Of a DNA stretch of 64,000 bases, positions 48,039 through 57,411 are shown piece by piece. The stretch lies in contig NZ_JANXMU010000077.1 of the NCBI RefSeq assembly GCF_025354435.1, positions 1 through 64,000 on the forward strand, written 5' to 3'. The notes under the pieces are model-generated. The model searched no databases and was not told the DNA's origin. It was given only the letters and a program-made list of their open reading frames with translations. Both the position numbers and the translations under genes were made by a program. The stretch comes from Rhodoferax sp. GTDB taxonomy: Bacteria; Pseudomonadota; Gammaproteobacteria; Burkholderiales; Burkholderiaceae_C. The first letter of the stretch is position 1; every line of letters starts with the position of its first letter.

Positions 48039-50687
48039 ATGCCGCACACCGCACACGTCACAGGCGATGGCAATACCGTGGTGCAGATTACAGGCGACCA
48101 CAACACAGTGGTGCTGGGCCGCGCCTTCCTGACGCTCACGCGGTTTGACAGCCAGCGCCGCGCCTCCCATTCGCCGAGCCACCCGCTGAACGCCCTGTCG
48201 CCCTACTCCCGCTCCACCCGCCTGCTGGGCCGCGACGACGAACTGGCCAGCCTGCGCGCTTTTTTGTCCACCCCCAAACCCATCAGCGTACGCGCCATGG
48301 TCGGCAGCGGTGGCAGCGGCAAGACCCGGCTGGCGCTGGAACTCTGCGACCAGATGCAGACCGAGGGCTGGAACGCCGGCTTCGCCACCAGCACCGAGGC
48401 CGACCGCTTCCTCCAAGCCCAAAACCTCAGCGCCTGGGGCTGGCAAAAGCCCACTCTGGTGGTGATGGACTACGCTGCCGCCAAAGCCGAGGCACTGGGC
48501 CCATGGCTGGACGAACTGGCCGACCGCACCGCGGCAACTCCGCACCCCTTGCGCATTCTGCTGCTGGAACGCAGCGCCGACCCGGCCTCTGGCTGGTGGG
48601 CCAGCGTGTTTGGCGGCGGCTGGCGCGCCCTGGGCAAGCTGGCCTTGCTGGACCCCGCCGCGCCCGTACCGATTCGCCCGCTGGCCACGCCAGCGCACCG
48701 CGTCGCCTTGCTGCAGGACATGCTGGCCCTCGCCAGCCCCGCCCCACCTGTCGCGCTGCCACTGCACGACCCGGCGTTCGGCCAGCAGCTGATGCAGCTC
48801 AGTTGGGGCGGCGATCCGCTGTTTTTAATGCTAGCCGCCATGGCCATGGTTAGCCAAGGCCATGGCGCTCTGGCGCTGGGCCGCACCGACCTAGCCGACT
48901 TGGTGGCCCAAGGGGAAATCGACCGCCTCGCCAAACTGGCCCGCGCCCACGGCCTGACAGCCGACCTGGTGCTGCACCTGGCCGTCTGCGCCACACTGGC
49001 CCAGGGCCTGGCACGCGCCGCGTTTCTGCCCTTCGCCGCCACAGAACAACAAGCCACCGGTTGGACCCAGCCCGATGCCCCCGCCGCCCTGTTCAAGCTG
49101 CTGCAGCAAGCCCTGCCCGGCCCCCAAGGCATCGCCCCGGTGATCCCCGATATGGTGGGCGAAGCCATGGTGGTACGGTTGCTGCAGGGTGACGAAGGTC
49201 GGGAGGCTGTACTGCGTTGCTACGCCGCCACGGGCCATCGGGTGGCGGAGACGGTGATCCGGTGCGTGCAGGACTTTGCGGGGGTGGCAACAGGGCCGAT
49301 AGGGTGGCTTACAGGTATCTTCGAAGCGGTACAAAACGATAAGTTGGCCCTCAACGCACTCGCCACGAGCCTACCGACCCAAAGTATGGCCCTGCGAGAA
49401 CTCAATCTGCGAGTGATGCACCAGGTTCTGGCGATAAGTCCTGACCAGCCTGCAGCAGAAACCGCCGGTGCCCATGCTTATGCCCTGAATAACCTGGCTC
49501 TTGCGCAAAGGGCCCTCGGTCAGCACTTGCTGGCACTGCAGACTGCACAGCGGGCATTGGCAAAGTTTGCGAGCCTGGCGCAGCAATGGCCCACCGTATT
49601 TATGCCGGATCTGGCGGCAACCTTTGTCAATACATCCACCATGCACAACGCCTTGGGCCAGCATGTACAGGCCTCGCAAACCGCGCAACTGGCTGTAGAC
49701 GTATACAAACACCTGGAGCAGCAGCAACCCGGTGTCTTTACGCCAGATTTAGCCAGAGCACTGGGTAACCTGGCCAACCGGCAGAGTGATCTGGGGCAGC
49801 TCGTATCAGCCGCGCAATCAGCGCAGTCGGCCGTAGCACTGCTGCGCCCGCTGCAAGCACAACAAATGGACGTATTTACCGCTGATCTGGCGATGGCACT
49901 GACCTGCCAGTCCAACGCGCACAGTGATTTGAACCAGCACCAAGCCGCGCTAGCAACCGGGCAAGAGTCTGTGGATTGGTTTCGTACACTGGCAGCGCAA
50001 AGACCAGACATCTATTCGCCAGATTTAGCCAAAGCACTCAATAACCTGGCGAACACGCACGGCAATCTCCTGCAACACGCAGAAGCACTCCAGCCAGCGC
50101 AGCAAGCGGTCCATATCAACCGCAACCTGGCTGCCCAAAGGCCAAATGTGTTTACACCAGACCTCGCCTTATCGCTCAACAATTTAGCCCTCATACAACG
50201 CAAGCTGGGCCAGGACGAGACGGCGTTAACGCTGGCCCACCAGTCTGTCCAGCTGTACTGCGACTTGGCAGAGCAGCTACCCGACGTCCACATAGTCCAT
50301 CTGGCCAATGCATTAGAAACACGCGCAACCATACAAACCGCGATGGGCCAGCACCCGTCTGCCTTGGCATCCGCACAGCAAGCGGTCGATCTGTACCGCA
50401 GCATGGACACCATGCCGAGTGCCGTGCTGGCACCCCTGTTCGCCAGAGCCTTGATGGGTTTAGCCCGCACGAGCAGCCAAGTGTGGGGCGCAGCAGCGGC
50501 ACTGGCCAGCGCGCGCGAAGCGGTAGCGCTCTTGCGCCCCGAGTTTTTGCTACAGCCAGAAGTCCACCACCAACCGATGGGATATCTTTTAGCCCATTAC
50601 TGCAGGCTGCACGACGCAGCGGGCGAAGAATTCGATGCCGACTTACTGGAGCCCCTGAACCGCTACTTCAACCCACCACAGGAATAA
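48039..50687 (+). CDS. STAND/NLR-like NTPase with N-terminal amyloid-type motif and TPR-like repeats
   Basis: An 882-residue protein; the ATG at 48039 follows AAAGGAG, so longer in-frame starts are rejected. Residues 7-25 ([19 protein letters not shown]) form a pseudo-palindromic RHIM/BASS-like motif. A short linker leads to an NTPase core with Walker A GSGGSGKT (89-96) and Walker B LVVMDY (140-145). From about 474 to 841 there are eight TPR-like units, at least seven of exactly 46 residues (starts at 520, 566, 612, 658, 704, 750, 796), with the pattern VFTPDLAxALxNLA. By analogy with NLR proteins, ligand sensing by the repeats would trigger assembly. The partner gene begins two bases after the stop. 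Confidence 0.85.
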   Translation: MPHTAHVTGDGNTVVQITGDHNTVVLGRAFLTLTRFDSQRRASHSPSHPLNALSPYSRSTRLLGRDDELASLRAFLSTPKPISVRAMVGSGGSGKTRLALELCDQMQTEGWNAGFATSTEADRFLQAQNLSAWGWQKPTLVVMDYAAAKAEALGPWLDELADRTAATPHPLRILLLERSADPASGWWASVFGGGWRALGKLALLDPAAPVPIRPLATPAHRVALLQDMLALASPAPPVALPLHDPAFGQQLMQLSWGGDPLFLMLAAMAMVSQGHGALALGRTDLADLVAQGEIDRLAKLARAHGLTADLVLHLAVCATLAQGLARAAFLPFAATEQQATGWTQPDAPAALFKLLQQALPGPQGIAPVIPDMVGEAMVVRLLQGDEGREAVLRCYAATGHRVAETVIRCVQDFAGVATGPIGWLTGIFEAVQNDKLALNALATSLPTQSMALRELNLRVMHQVLAISPDQPAAETAGAHAYALNNLALAQRALGQHLLALQTAQRALAKFASLAQQWPTVFMPDLAATFVNTSTMHNALGQHVQASQTAQLAVDVYKHLEQQQPGVFTPDLARALGNLANRQSDLGQLVSAAQSAQSAVALLRPLQAQQMDVFTADLAMALTCQSNAHSDLNQHQAALATGQESVDWFRTLAAQRPDIYSPDLAKALNNLANTHGNLLQHAEALQPAQQAVHINRNLAAQRPNVFTPDLALSLNNLALIQRKLGQDETALTLAHQSVQLYCDLAEQLPDVHIVHLANALETRATIQTAMGQHPSALASAQQAVDLYRSMDTMPSAVLAPLFARALMGLARTSSQVWGAAAALASAREAVALLRPEFLLQPEVHHQPMGYLLAHYCRLHDAAGEEFDADLLEPLNRYFNPPQE

Positions 50688-50689
50688 CC

Positions 50690-51088
50690 ATGCTCGACCC
50701 TACCGTTCTAAGCACCCTGGCCAGCGCCACCGTGGCCCTGCTTGCACCCCTGGTCGGCAAAGCCTTTGAAAAAGGGGCCGAAGAAGCCGCCAAAGGCACG
50801 GCAGGCCTGCTGGTGGAGCGCCTGAAAGCCCGGCTCAGCGGCACCCGCGCCAAAGACGCGCTGGACGATGTGGCCCAGCAGCCGCAGGACACCGACAGCC
50901 AGGCGGCATTGCGCGTGCAACTCAAAAAAGCCATCGAGGCCGAGCCCGCGCTGGCGGACTTTTTGCAGCAATGGCTGGAAGATGGCCGCAAACAGGCTGC
51001 AGCACTGGGCATCCAGCAAACCGCCACCGTCACCGGGGACCACAACAAAACGGTGCAAATTGCGGGGTCGGGCAATTCGGTGGGTTGA
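50690..51088 (+). CDS. Small Bell-like helical protein with C-terminal amyloid-type motif, presumed effector
   Basis: A 132-residue protein starting at ATG 50690 after AGGA. The N-terminal half is helical with a hydrophobic first helix (LSTLASATVALLAPLVGKAF, 7-26), followed by charged helices (EKGAEEAAKGTAGLLVERLK). It resembles the Bell-type domains described in bacterial NLR-linked effectors. Residues 114-131 (VTGDHNKTVQIAGSGNSV) match 11 of 18 positions of the motif at the N-terminus of the adjacent NTPase (residues 7-24). The expected action is seeded aggregation and membrane damage or another cell-death response. That function is inference; the paired motif is directly seen. Confidence 0.8.
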   Translation: MLDPTVLSTLASATVALLAPLVGKAFEKGAEEAAKGTAGLLVERLKARLSGTRAKDALDDVAQQPQDTDSQAALRVQLKKAIEAEPALADFLQQWLEDGRKQAAALGIQQTATVTGDHNKTVQIAGSGNSVG

Positions 51089-51119
51089 CGGGCCACACTG
51101 CAGCTTCACTATTGAATTT

Positions 51120-51154
51120 ATAGCTACCTGTGCATATGAAATAAGCGCGAGAAC
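51120..51154 (+). repeat. Dispersed hairpin repeat, degenerate copy
   Basis: ATAGCTACCTGTGCATATG then AAATAAGCGCGAGAACC between the convergent effector gene and the reductase gene. Confidence 0.55.
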
Positions 51155-51198
51155 CTACTTTTATATCGTAAAAGTGTTTAGGTTGGGCATGCCCGTGG

Positions 51199-51849
51199 TC
51201 ACTGCCGGGTCAACACCACGTGGGTGGCCAGTGGTGAGCTCTCGCACCGGGTGCAGGCGTAGCCCAAGGCGGGAAGGTTCACGCCTTCGAAGAGCCGCTC
51301 GCCAGAGCCGAGCAGGACGGGGGAGATGGCGATGTGCATCTCGTCGATCAGGCGCTGGCGAAGGTACTGTTGGATCACGCTGACACCGCCACCCAGACGC
51401 ACATCCTTGCCTCCGGCTGCTTCTCGCGCACGCTCCAGTGCGACCGCAATGCCTTGCGTCACGAAGTGGAAGGTGGTGCCGCCTTCCATGACCAACGGTG
51501 CGCGGGCGTGGTGGGTCAGCACGAACACCGGCACGTGGTAGACCGGGTTATCGCCCCACCATCCGCGCCAGCTCTCGTCCGGCCACGGTCCGCGCACCGG
51601 CCCGAACATGTTGCGGCCCAGAATCCAGGCCCCGATGTTCTGAAAGCCCCGCGCGGCAAACTCCTCGTCGACACCTTCCGTCGATCCGCCATCGCCACCA
51701 AACACGTGCTGGCGAAACGTGCGCGTGGACATCGCCCAGCCATGCAGCCCGGTGCCGCCCACGCCGAGCGGGTTGTCGAGGTCCTGGTTCGGACCTGCGC
51801 CGAAGCCGTCGAGAGAGAGGGTGAAACTTTCTACGCGAAGCTTGGACAT
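51199..51849 (-). CDS. Dihydrofolate-reductase-fold (RibD C-terminal-like) protein
   Basis: A 216-residue protein of the RibD_C/DHFR-like family. Features are LRVESFTLSLDGFGAGPNQD, AWILGRNMFGPVRGPWPDES and KDVRLGGGVSVIQQYLRQRL followed by IDEMHIAISPVLLGSGERLF. Members reduce a pterin or flavin-like substrate with NADPH, but stand-alone versions mostly lack a known role. It is divergent from the DUF3750 gene. Nothing indicates a link with the amyloid-motif gene pair. Confidence 0.88.
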   Translation of the reverse strand: MSKLRVESFTLSLDGFGAGPNQDLDNPLGVGGTGLHGWAMSTRTFRQHVFGGDGGSTEGVDEEFAARGFQNIGAWILGRNMFGPVRGPWPDESWRGWWGDNPVYHVPVFVLTHHARAPLVMEGGTTFHFVTQGIAVALERAREAAGGKDVRLGGGVSVIQQYLRQRLIDEMHIAISPVLLGSGERLFEGVNLPALGYACTRCESSPLATHVVLTRQ

Positions 51850-51970
51850 GGCATTTCTCCAGGTTGCGAGTGGCGACGAAATTTGTTTGCCCGCCGCACG
51901 GAACCATGACTATAGCCCGGCGAAAGCACGCCATGCGCCTGGGGAATCCCCGCAAAGGCATACTCCCGCC

Positions 51971-52771
51971 ATGGCTTCCGGCACACCGCTCAACACCTCT
52001 TCCCCCCACCCAACCCGCACCCGCCTGCGCTGGCCGCTGCGGCTGCTGGGCCTGGTGCTGCTTTTGCTCCTCGGCCCCATGGGCGTGCTGGCCTCGGGCA
52101 CGCTGGATTTGCAGACCCCTTGGAACCAAGCCCGCAGCGACAGCACCGGCCAAACGCCCGACCCGGCAGTAGAGCGGCGCGCGGTGGTGCAGGTGTTTGG
52201 GGCGCGCACCGTGCGCTGGCGCGGCTCTTTTGCCATCCATCCGTGGATCGCGGTCAAGCGCCCGGGCGCAGACCACTACACCACCTACCAGGTGGTGGGT
52301 TGGCGCGCCCAAAACGGCGAGGAATCGCTGGTCACCGGCAGCAGCAGCCATCCCGATGCCCGCTGGTACGGGGCCTATCCACAGCTGCTGGCAGACCACC
52401 GTGGCGCGGACGCAGACGGCATGATCGATGCCATCGAGGCGGCGGTGGCCGACTATCCCTGGGGCCACGAATACCGACTCTGGCCCGGCCCGAACAGCAA
52501 TACCTTCGTCGCCTGGGTCGCCCGCCGCGTGCCCGCGCTGCACCTGGACCTGCCGCCCACGGCTATCGGCAAGGACTATCTGGGTGCCAGCACCTTCATC
52601 GACCATGCCCCCAGTGGCACGGGCTGGCAGGTGTCGCTGCTGGGGCTGGCAGGGGTGACGGTGGCGCGGGAAGAAGGCCTGGAGCTGAACCTGCTGGGGC
52701 TGGGCTTCGGCATCGATGTGAACCACCTGCAGCTGCGCCTACCGGGCTTTGGAAAAGTGCCCTCGCGGTAA
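51971..52771 (+). CDS. DUF3750 family protein
   Basis: About 266 residues with one N-terminal membrane segment (WPLRLLGLVLLLLLGPMGVL). The soluble part has TVRWRGSFAIHPWIAVKRPG, YQVVGWRAQNGEESLVTG and EYRLWPGPNSNTFVAWVARR, which is the DUF3750 pattern with the NSNTF block. The orientation places the main domain in the periplasm. Function is unknown. ATG 51971 is chosen because it opens the membrane protein without overlapping the divergent reductase gene. Confidence 0.83.
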   Translation: MASGTPLNTSSPHPTRTRLRWPLRLLGLVLLLLLGPMGVLASGTLDLQTPWNQARSDSTGQTPDPAVERRAVVQVFGARTVRWRGSFAIHPWIAVKRPGADHYTTYQVVGWRAQNGEESLVTGSSSHPDARWYGAYPQLLADHRGADADGMIDAIEAAVADYPWGHEYRLWPGPNSNTFVAWVARRVPALHLDLPPTAIGKDYLGASTFIDHAPSGTGWQVSLLGLAGVTVAREEGLELNLLGLGFGIDVNHLQLRLPGFGKVPSR

Positions 52772-52793
52772 GCTCTAGATTCAGTAAAAAATA

Positions 52794-52830
52794 GGCCTCT
52801 AGCGATTATTCCACCTACACTAGCAGCTAT
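52794..52830 (-). repeat. Dispersed hairpin repeat, reverse orientation
   Basis: GGCCTCTAGCGATTATTCC then ACCTACACTAGCAGCTAT between the convergent DUF3750 and LysR genes. Confidence 0.8.
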
Positions 52831-52841
52831 CAAAAATAGAG

Positions 52842-53753
52842 CTACTGCGCTACAAAAGCAATAAAGCGCTGCAGCGCCGGGCTGGGCTGGGCCGCCGACC
52901 ACACCAGGCTGGTTTCGCACCCTGGCAGAGCCACGCCACCTTTGCCCTTTTTGCCCGGCTCCATGCTGCGGTACACCACGCCCGGCCGCTGGAACTGCGT
53001 CACGCTGTGCGGCACCCAGGCGCAGCCCAGCCCGGCAGACACCAGGTTGACGATGGTCTGCATCTGGATAGCCTCCTGCGCCACGGTGGGCAGGTGCCCG
53101 GCGGCGTGGTAGGCGGCAAAGATCGCGTCATACAGAGACGGCACGATGCGGCGCGGAAAGATCACCAGCGGTGCGTCCAGCACGGCGGCCAGCGTCAGCC
53201 GGGGCAGTGCGGCCAGGGCGTGCTGCTCGGGCACGGCCAGCACCAACGGCTCCTGGTGCACGGTGTGGCGCTCCAGCCCGACCGGGGCGAAACCCGGGGC
53301 GTGCAACATGAAGCCCGCGTCCATCTCGCCCCGGGCAAAGGCTTCCAGCTGCACATCGCCGGTGGCCTCTACCAGCTCCATCTGCACCTGCGGGTACAGG
53401 GCGCGAAAGCCGCGCACCCACTGCGGCAGCAGCGCAAACCCCACCGTGGACACAAAGGCCAGCCGCAGGCGGCCCAGCTCGCCCGCCGCCGCCGCCCGGG
53501 CGTGCTCGGGCAAGGCCTGGGCCCGGGCCAGCAGGTCCAGCACCTCGGGCAGCAGCGCCCGCCCGGTGGCGGTGAGCTGCACGCTGCGCTTGGTGCGGTC
53601 AAACAGGCGCACGGCCAGGCGCTTTTCCAGCAGGGCGATGGCCTGGGTCAGCGGCGGCTGGGTCATATGCAGGCGCTGGGCGGCGCGGCCAAAGTGCAGC
53701 GCGTCGGCCAGCACGGCAAACTGGTTCCACAGTCTTAATTCAATGTCATTCAT
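52842..53753 (-). CDS. LysR-family transcriptional regulator divergent from ilvD
   Basis: About 303 residues. The helix-turn-helix lies in LHFGRAAQRLHMTQPPLTQA then IALLEKRLAVRLFDRTKRS, of the CbbR/BenM-like type. The ATG at 53753 is preferred over a GTG at 53759. It is divergent from ilvD, with 106 bp between the starts. Either ilvD or itself may be controlled; the inducer is unknown. Confidence 0.87.
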   Translation of the reverse strand: MNDIELRLWNQFAVLADALHFGRAAQRLHMTQPPLTQAIALLEKRLAVRLFDRTKRSVQLTATGRALLPEVLDLLARAQALPEHARAAAAGELGRLRLAFVSTVGFALLPQWVRGFRALYPQVQMELVEATGDVQLEAFARGEMDAGFMLHAPGFAPVGLERHTVHQEPLVLAVPEQHALAALPRLTLAAVLDAPLVIFPRRIVPSLYDAIFAAYHAAGHLPTVAQEAIQMQTIVNLVSAGLGCAWVPHSVTQFQRPGVVYRSMEPGKKGKGGVALPGCETSLVWSAAQPSPALQRFIAFVAQ

Positions 53754-53859
53754 ATGCACAACATATTAATACGCACTTAAAAATAGATTGGACTCGTATT
53801 TTCGGGTGGCGGATACTGCAGCCTGCAAAATAGCTTCCCCACGACACAAAGAGACCCCC

Positions 53860-55554
53860 ATGGAAACCAAACCCATCGTTTTGAACCCCCGCTCCAAGAA
53901 CATCACCGAAGGCAAGTCGCGCGCGCCCAACCGCTCGATGTACTACGCCATGGGCTACGAAGAAGCGGATTTCAAGAAGCCCATGGTCGGCGTGGCCAAC
54001 GGCCACAGCACCATCACCCCCTGTAACAGCGGCCTGCAAAAGCTCACCGACGCGGCCATCGCGGCGATTGAAGCGGCGGGCGGCAACGCCCAGGTGTTCG
54101 GCACGCCCACCATTTCCGACGGCATGGCCATGGGCACCGAGGGCATGAAATACAGCCTGGTCAGCCGCGAAGTCATCAGCGACTGTATTGAGACCTGCGT
54201 GCAAGGCCAGTGGATGGACGGCGTGCTGGTGGTGGGCGGCTGCGACAAGAACATGCCCGGCGGCCTGATGGGCATGCTGCGTGCCAACGTGCCCGCCATC
54301 TATGTGTACGGCGGCACCATCCTGCCCGGCACCTACAAGGGCAAAGACCTGAACATCGTCAGCGTGTTCGAAGCCGTGGGCGAAAACGCCGCCGGCCGCA
54401 TGAGCGACGAAGACCTGCTGCAGATCGAGCGCCGCGCCATCCCCGGCACGGGCTCCTGCGGCGGCATGTACACGGCCAACACCATGTCCAGCGCGTTCGA
54501 GGCTTTGGGCATCAGCCTGATCTACTCGTCCACCATGGCAAATCCGCACGACGAGAAGCTGAACTCGGCGCAGGAATCGGCCCGTGTGCTGGTCGAGGCC
54601 ATCAAAAAGGACCTCAAGCCCCGCGACATCGTGACCCGCAAGTCCATCGAAAACGCCGTGGCCGTGATCATGGCCACCGGCGGCTCGACCAATGCCGTGC
54701 TGCACTTCTTGGCCATCGCCCACGCGGCCGAAGTCGAATGGACGATTGACGACTTCGAGCGCGTGCGCGTCAAAACCCCGGTGCTGTGCGACCTGAAGCC
54801 CAGCGGCAAGTACCTGGCCGTGGACCTGCACCGCGCGGGCGGCATCCCGCAGGTGATGAAGACCCTGCTGGCCGCCGGCCTGCTGCACGGCGACTGCATC
54901 ACCATCACCGGCCAGACCGTGGCCGAGGTGCTGGCCGACATCCCCGACGTGCCGCGTGCCGACCAGGACGTGATCCGCCCCATCACCAACCCCATGTACG
55001 CCCAGGGCCACCTGGCCATCCTCAAAGGCAACCTGTCGCCCGAGGGAGCGGTGGCCAAGATCACCGGCCTGAAGCGCCCGGTGATGACCGGCCCGGCCCG
55101 CGTGTTTGACGACGAGCAGTCGGCCCTGAAAGCCATTTTGGCCAACCAAATTGTGGCGGGCGACGTGATGGTACTGCGCTACCTGGGCCCCAAAGGCGGC
55201 CCCGGCATGCCCGAAATGCTGGCCCCCACCGGCGCGCTGGTCGGCCAGGGCCTGGGCGAGTCGGTCGGCCTGATCACCGACGGCCGCTTCTCCGGCGGCA
55301 CCTGGGGCATGGTGGTGGGCCACGTGGCCCCCGAGGCGGCGGTCGGTGGCACCATTGCCTTCATCGAAGAGGGCGACTCCATCACCATCGACGCGCACCA
55401 GTTGCTGTTGCAACTCAACGTGGATGACGCCGTGATCGCCCAGCGCCGCGCCGCCTGGACAGCCCCCAAGCCCCGCTACACCCGCGGCGTGCAGGCCAAG
55501 TTCGCCTTCAACGCATCCACCGCCAGCAAGGGCGCGGTGCTCGACGCGTATTGA
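53860..55554 (+). CDS. ilvD: Dihydroxy-acid dehydratase IlvD
   Basis: A 564-residue enzyme that dehydrates 2,3-dihydroxy-isovalerate and -methylvalerate in branched-chain amino acid synthesis. Iron-sulfur cysteines are Cys55 (TPCNSG), Cys128 ([12 protein letters not shown]) and Cys200 ([13 protein letters not shown]), and Lys130 lies at the metal site. The C-terminal [20 protein letters not shown] is typical. IlvD and sugar-acid dehydratases are similar; the short length and these motifs favour IlvD. The ATG at 53860 follows AAAGAG. Confidence 0.93.
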   Translation: METKPIVLNPRSKNITEGKSRAPNRSMYYAMGYEEADFKKPMVGVANGHSTITPCNSGLQKLTDAAIAAIEAAGGNAQVFGTPTISDGMAMGTEGMKYSLVSREVISDCIETCVQGQWMDGVLVVGGCDKNMPGGLMGMLRANVPAIYVYGGTILPGTYKGKDLNIVSVFEAVGENAAGRMSDEDLLQIERRAIPGTGSCGGMYTANTMSSAFEALGISLIYSSTMANPHDEKLNSAQESARVLVEAIKKDLKPRDIVTRKSIENAVAVIMATGGSTNAVLHFLAIAHAAEVEWTIDDFERVRVKTPVLCDLKPSGKYLAVDLHRAGGIPQVMKTLLAAGLLHGDCITITGQTVAEVLADIPDVPRADQDVIRPITNPMYAQGHLAILKGNLSPEGAVAKITGLKRPVMTGPARVFDDEQSALKAILANQIVAGDVMVLRYLGPKGGPGMPEMLAPTGALVGQGLGESVGLITDGRFSGGTWGMVVGHVAPEAAVGGTIAFIEEGDSITIDAHQLLLQLNVDDAVIAQRRAAWTAPKPRYTRGVQAKFAFNASTASKGAVLDAY

Positions 55555-55573
55555 GCTGACGCAGCGATAAAAC

Positions 55574-56638
55574 ATGCGCACCGTGCAGTCGGCAGTCGCC
55601 CATCCGAAGAATAATTTCGATGCTGTACGGCTGATTGCCGCCCTGTGCGTGCTGTTTTCGCACCAACTAGCGTTGGGAAATCTGCCTGAACCCAGGGTAT
55701 TGGTGGTTCACACGTTAGGTGGAGTTGGCGTACTGGTTTTCTTCTCCATCAGCGGCTTCTTGGTGGCGCGCAGTTGGAATGCCGATCCGCATATCGGTCG
55801 ATTTGCTGCGAAGCGCCTGTTGCGCATCTGGCCAGGTTTTGCCGTGGTGATCTTGCTTACAGCATGCGTGTTGGGGCCGTTGGTGAGCCCGCTTTCCATA
55901 CAAGACTATTTCACCGACATTGGGTTTTGGCGATATTTCAAAAATCTGCTTTTCAAACTGCAAGAAGTTTTGCCGATCAACTTTGACGGCAGTCCTTACC
56001 CTCATTCGGCAAATGGTTCGCTGTGGACACTTCCCATGGAACTACAGTGTTATTTGGTTCTCGGCCTATTCGGTATCGTCGACCTGATGCTCCACCGTTG
56101 GCGGTGGCTACTTATGGCGGTGATGCTGGCCGTTACCGTGGTGTACATGGTGATTCCAGCCGCGGGAGAGGATTGGAACAACCCATGGAGCTGGTCTAGA
56201 GGATGTCGCGACTTCCTGGAGTTCGGCATGTTTTTCATGGCAGGCGGATTGTTTGCGGTGTTTCGCATGCATGAAAGTCCTTGCAAAGCCCGATGGATGC
56301 TGGCCGCCTGCTGGGTCTTGGGTGCTGCTGCGGTAGCCGCCAACTGCAACCTGTTGGCATTGTGGCTGGTGGTACCCACTACAGCGGTGATGATCAGCAA
56401 CGCCAGCACCCCCGGTCTTCGGCGTGCAGGGCGTTTTGGTAATCTGTCTTATGGCATGTATATCTACGCATTCCCTGTGCAACAAACCTTAATCTGGCTG
56501 TACCGCGACACACTTTCGTGGCAAACACTACTGGGTCTGGCGTTGGCGATCACATTGACGCTCGCCTTCGCGTCATGGCACTTGGTAGAAAAAAGAGCAT
56601 TGCAATGGAAACCTCGGCGAGCCTACGTGCCAGCGTAG
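55574..56638 (+). CDS. Acyltransferase 3 family membrane protein
   Basis: A 354-residue membrane protein of the OafA/OatA type. The family start is NNFDAVRLIAALCVLFSHQL (catalytic-type His in FSHQ), followed by GVGVLVFFSISGFLVARSWN and KRLLRIWPGFAVVILL. The C-terminal signature GNLSYGMYIYAFPVQQTLIW is present. It probably O-acylates a surface polysaccharide or lipid. It is more AT-rich than ilvD, from which it is separated by 19 bp, hinting at acquisition. Confidence 0.9.
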   Translation: MRTVQSAVAHPKNNFDAVRLIAALCVLFSHQLALGNLPEPRVLVVHTLGGVGVLVFFSISGFLVARSWNADPHIGRFAAKRLLRIWPGFAVVILLTACVLGPLVSPLSIQDYFTDIGFWRYFKNLLFKLQEVLPINFDGSPYPHSANGSLWTLPMELQCYLVLGLFGIVDLMLHRWRWLLMAVMLAVTVVYMVIPAAGEDWNNPWSWSRGCRDFLEFGMFFMAGGLFAVFRMHESPCKARWMLAACWVLGAAAVAANCNLLALWLVVPTTAVMISNASTPGLRRAGRFGNLSYGMYIYAFPVQQTLIWLYRDTLSWQTLLGLALAITLTLAFASWHLVEKRALQWKPRRAYVPA

Positions 56639-56654
56639 CGGTCAAGATTCAAAT

Positions 56655-56897
56655 TCAGCGCGGAGGCTTGCGCTTGGTGCCCATGGCTTCCTTGTTTTTG
56701 TCGATGCGCGTCTGCTTGCGCGCTTCCTCGCGCTGCATCACTTTGCGCTTGGTATAGCCGGTGGTGTCGGCCCACCACCACCACAGCACGGCCAGCATGA
56801 AAGGCGACAGCACGATGGTCCAGCTCCAGCCCACCACGGGGGCGATGGCCAGGTACTTCAGCACGACCAGCAGCAATCCAATTCCCAAAAACAGCAT
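56655..56897 (-). CDS. Small tryptophan-rich membrane protein (TIGR04438-like)
   Basis: An 80-residue protein with two hydrophobic segments, LFLGIGLLLVVLKYLAIAPV and TIVLSPFMLAVLWWWWADTT, and a very basic tail (TKRKVMQREEARKQTRIDKN). Four consecutive Trp identify the TIGR04438-type small Trp-rich proteins of betaproteobacteria. The start is supported by a perfect AGGAGG spaced before ATG 56897. Function is unknown. Confidence 0.85.
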   Translation of the reverse strand: MLFLGIGLLLVVLKYLAIAPVVGWSWTIVLSPFMLAVLWWWWADTTGYTKRKVMQREEARKQTRIDKNKEAMGTKRKPPR

Positions 56898-56991
56898 GTT
56901 TGCCTCCTGCAGGGAATACCGTCTGCACCGCTGCAGGGTCTGGCACCGCCCGATAAAATTATTCACTGTACCCCACACCATAAGGAAAAAA

Positions 56992-57297
56992 ATGAGACAA
57001 GCCCTGATTACTTTGGCACTGGCTGCCGCCTGCTGCACCCCCGCGCTGGCCAGTCTGGACTTGGCCAAGGCCAAGAACTGTCTGGGTTGCCACGCGGTGG
57101 ACAGCAAACTGGTGGGCCCGGCCTTTAAGGATGTGGCCGAAAAATACCGGGACGACAAGGGTGCGGCCGCGCAACTGGCGCTGAAAATCCGCAAGGGCGG
57201 CTCCGGCGTGTGGGGGCCCATGGCCATGCCCGCCAACGCCCAGGTGAACGAGGCCGACTCCAAGAAACTGGCCGCGTGGGTGCTGTCGCTGAAGTAA
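56992..57297 (+). CDS. Class I c-type cytochrome (c551/c552-like)
   Basis: A 101-residue periplasmic cytochrome. The signal peptide MRQALITLALAAACCTPALA is followed by the haem site KNCLGCHAVDSKLVGPAFKD and the axial Met in GVWGPMAMPANAQV. It is a small soluble electron carrier. ATG 56992 has AAGGA upstream. A strong intrinsic terminator follows at 57321. Confidence 0.94.
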   Translation: MRQALITLALAAACCTPALASLDLAKAKNCLGCHAVDSKLVGPAFKDVAEKYRDDKGAAAQLALKIRKGGSGVWGPMAMPANAQVNEADSKKLAAWVLSLK

Positions 57298-57320
57298 GCC
57301 CACCGCTGCACGCCCACCAA

Positions 57321-57348
57321 AGCCTGCGTTATTGCCGCAGGCTTTTTT
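57321..57348 (+). terminator. Rho-independent terminator of the cytochrome gene
   Basis: AGCCTGCG (57321-57328) and CGCAGGCT (57336-57343) form an 8 bp stem with a 7-base loop, followed directly by a run of T. It is placed 24 bases after the cytochrome stop codon. Confidence 0.9.
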
Positions 57349-57360
57349 AATAGTCTTTTA

Positions 57361-57397
57361 GGCCTCTAGCGCAATACACACATACGCTAGTAGCTAT
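57361..57397 (-). repeat. Dispersed hairpin repeat, reverse orientation
   Basis: GGCCTCTAGCGCAATACAC then ACATACGCTAGTAGCTAT between the convergent cytochrome and TPR-oxygenase genes. Confidence 0.82.
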
Positions 57398-57411
57398 ATA
57401 AAATATAGCGA

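Noticed and set aside
53746-55581. A 611-codon frame antisense to ilvD, rich in Gly, His and Val
   Set aside because: Composition is that of antisense GC-rich DNA, and ilvD on the plus strand is unmistakable.
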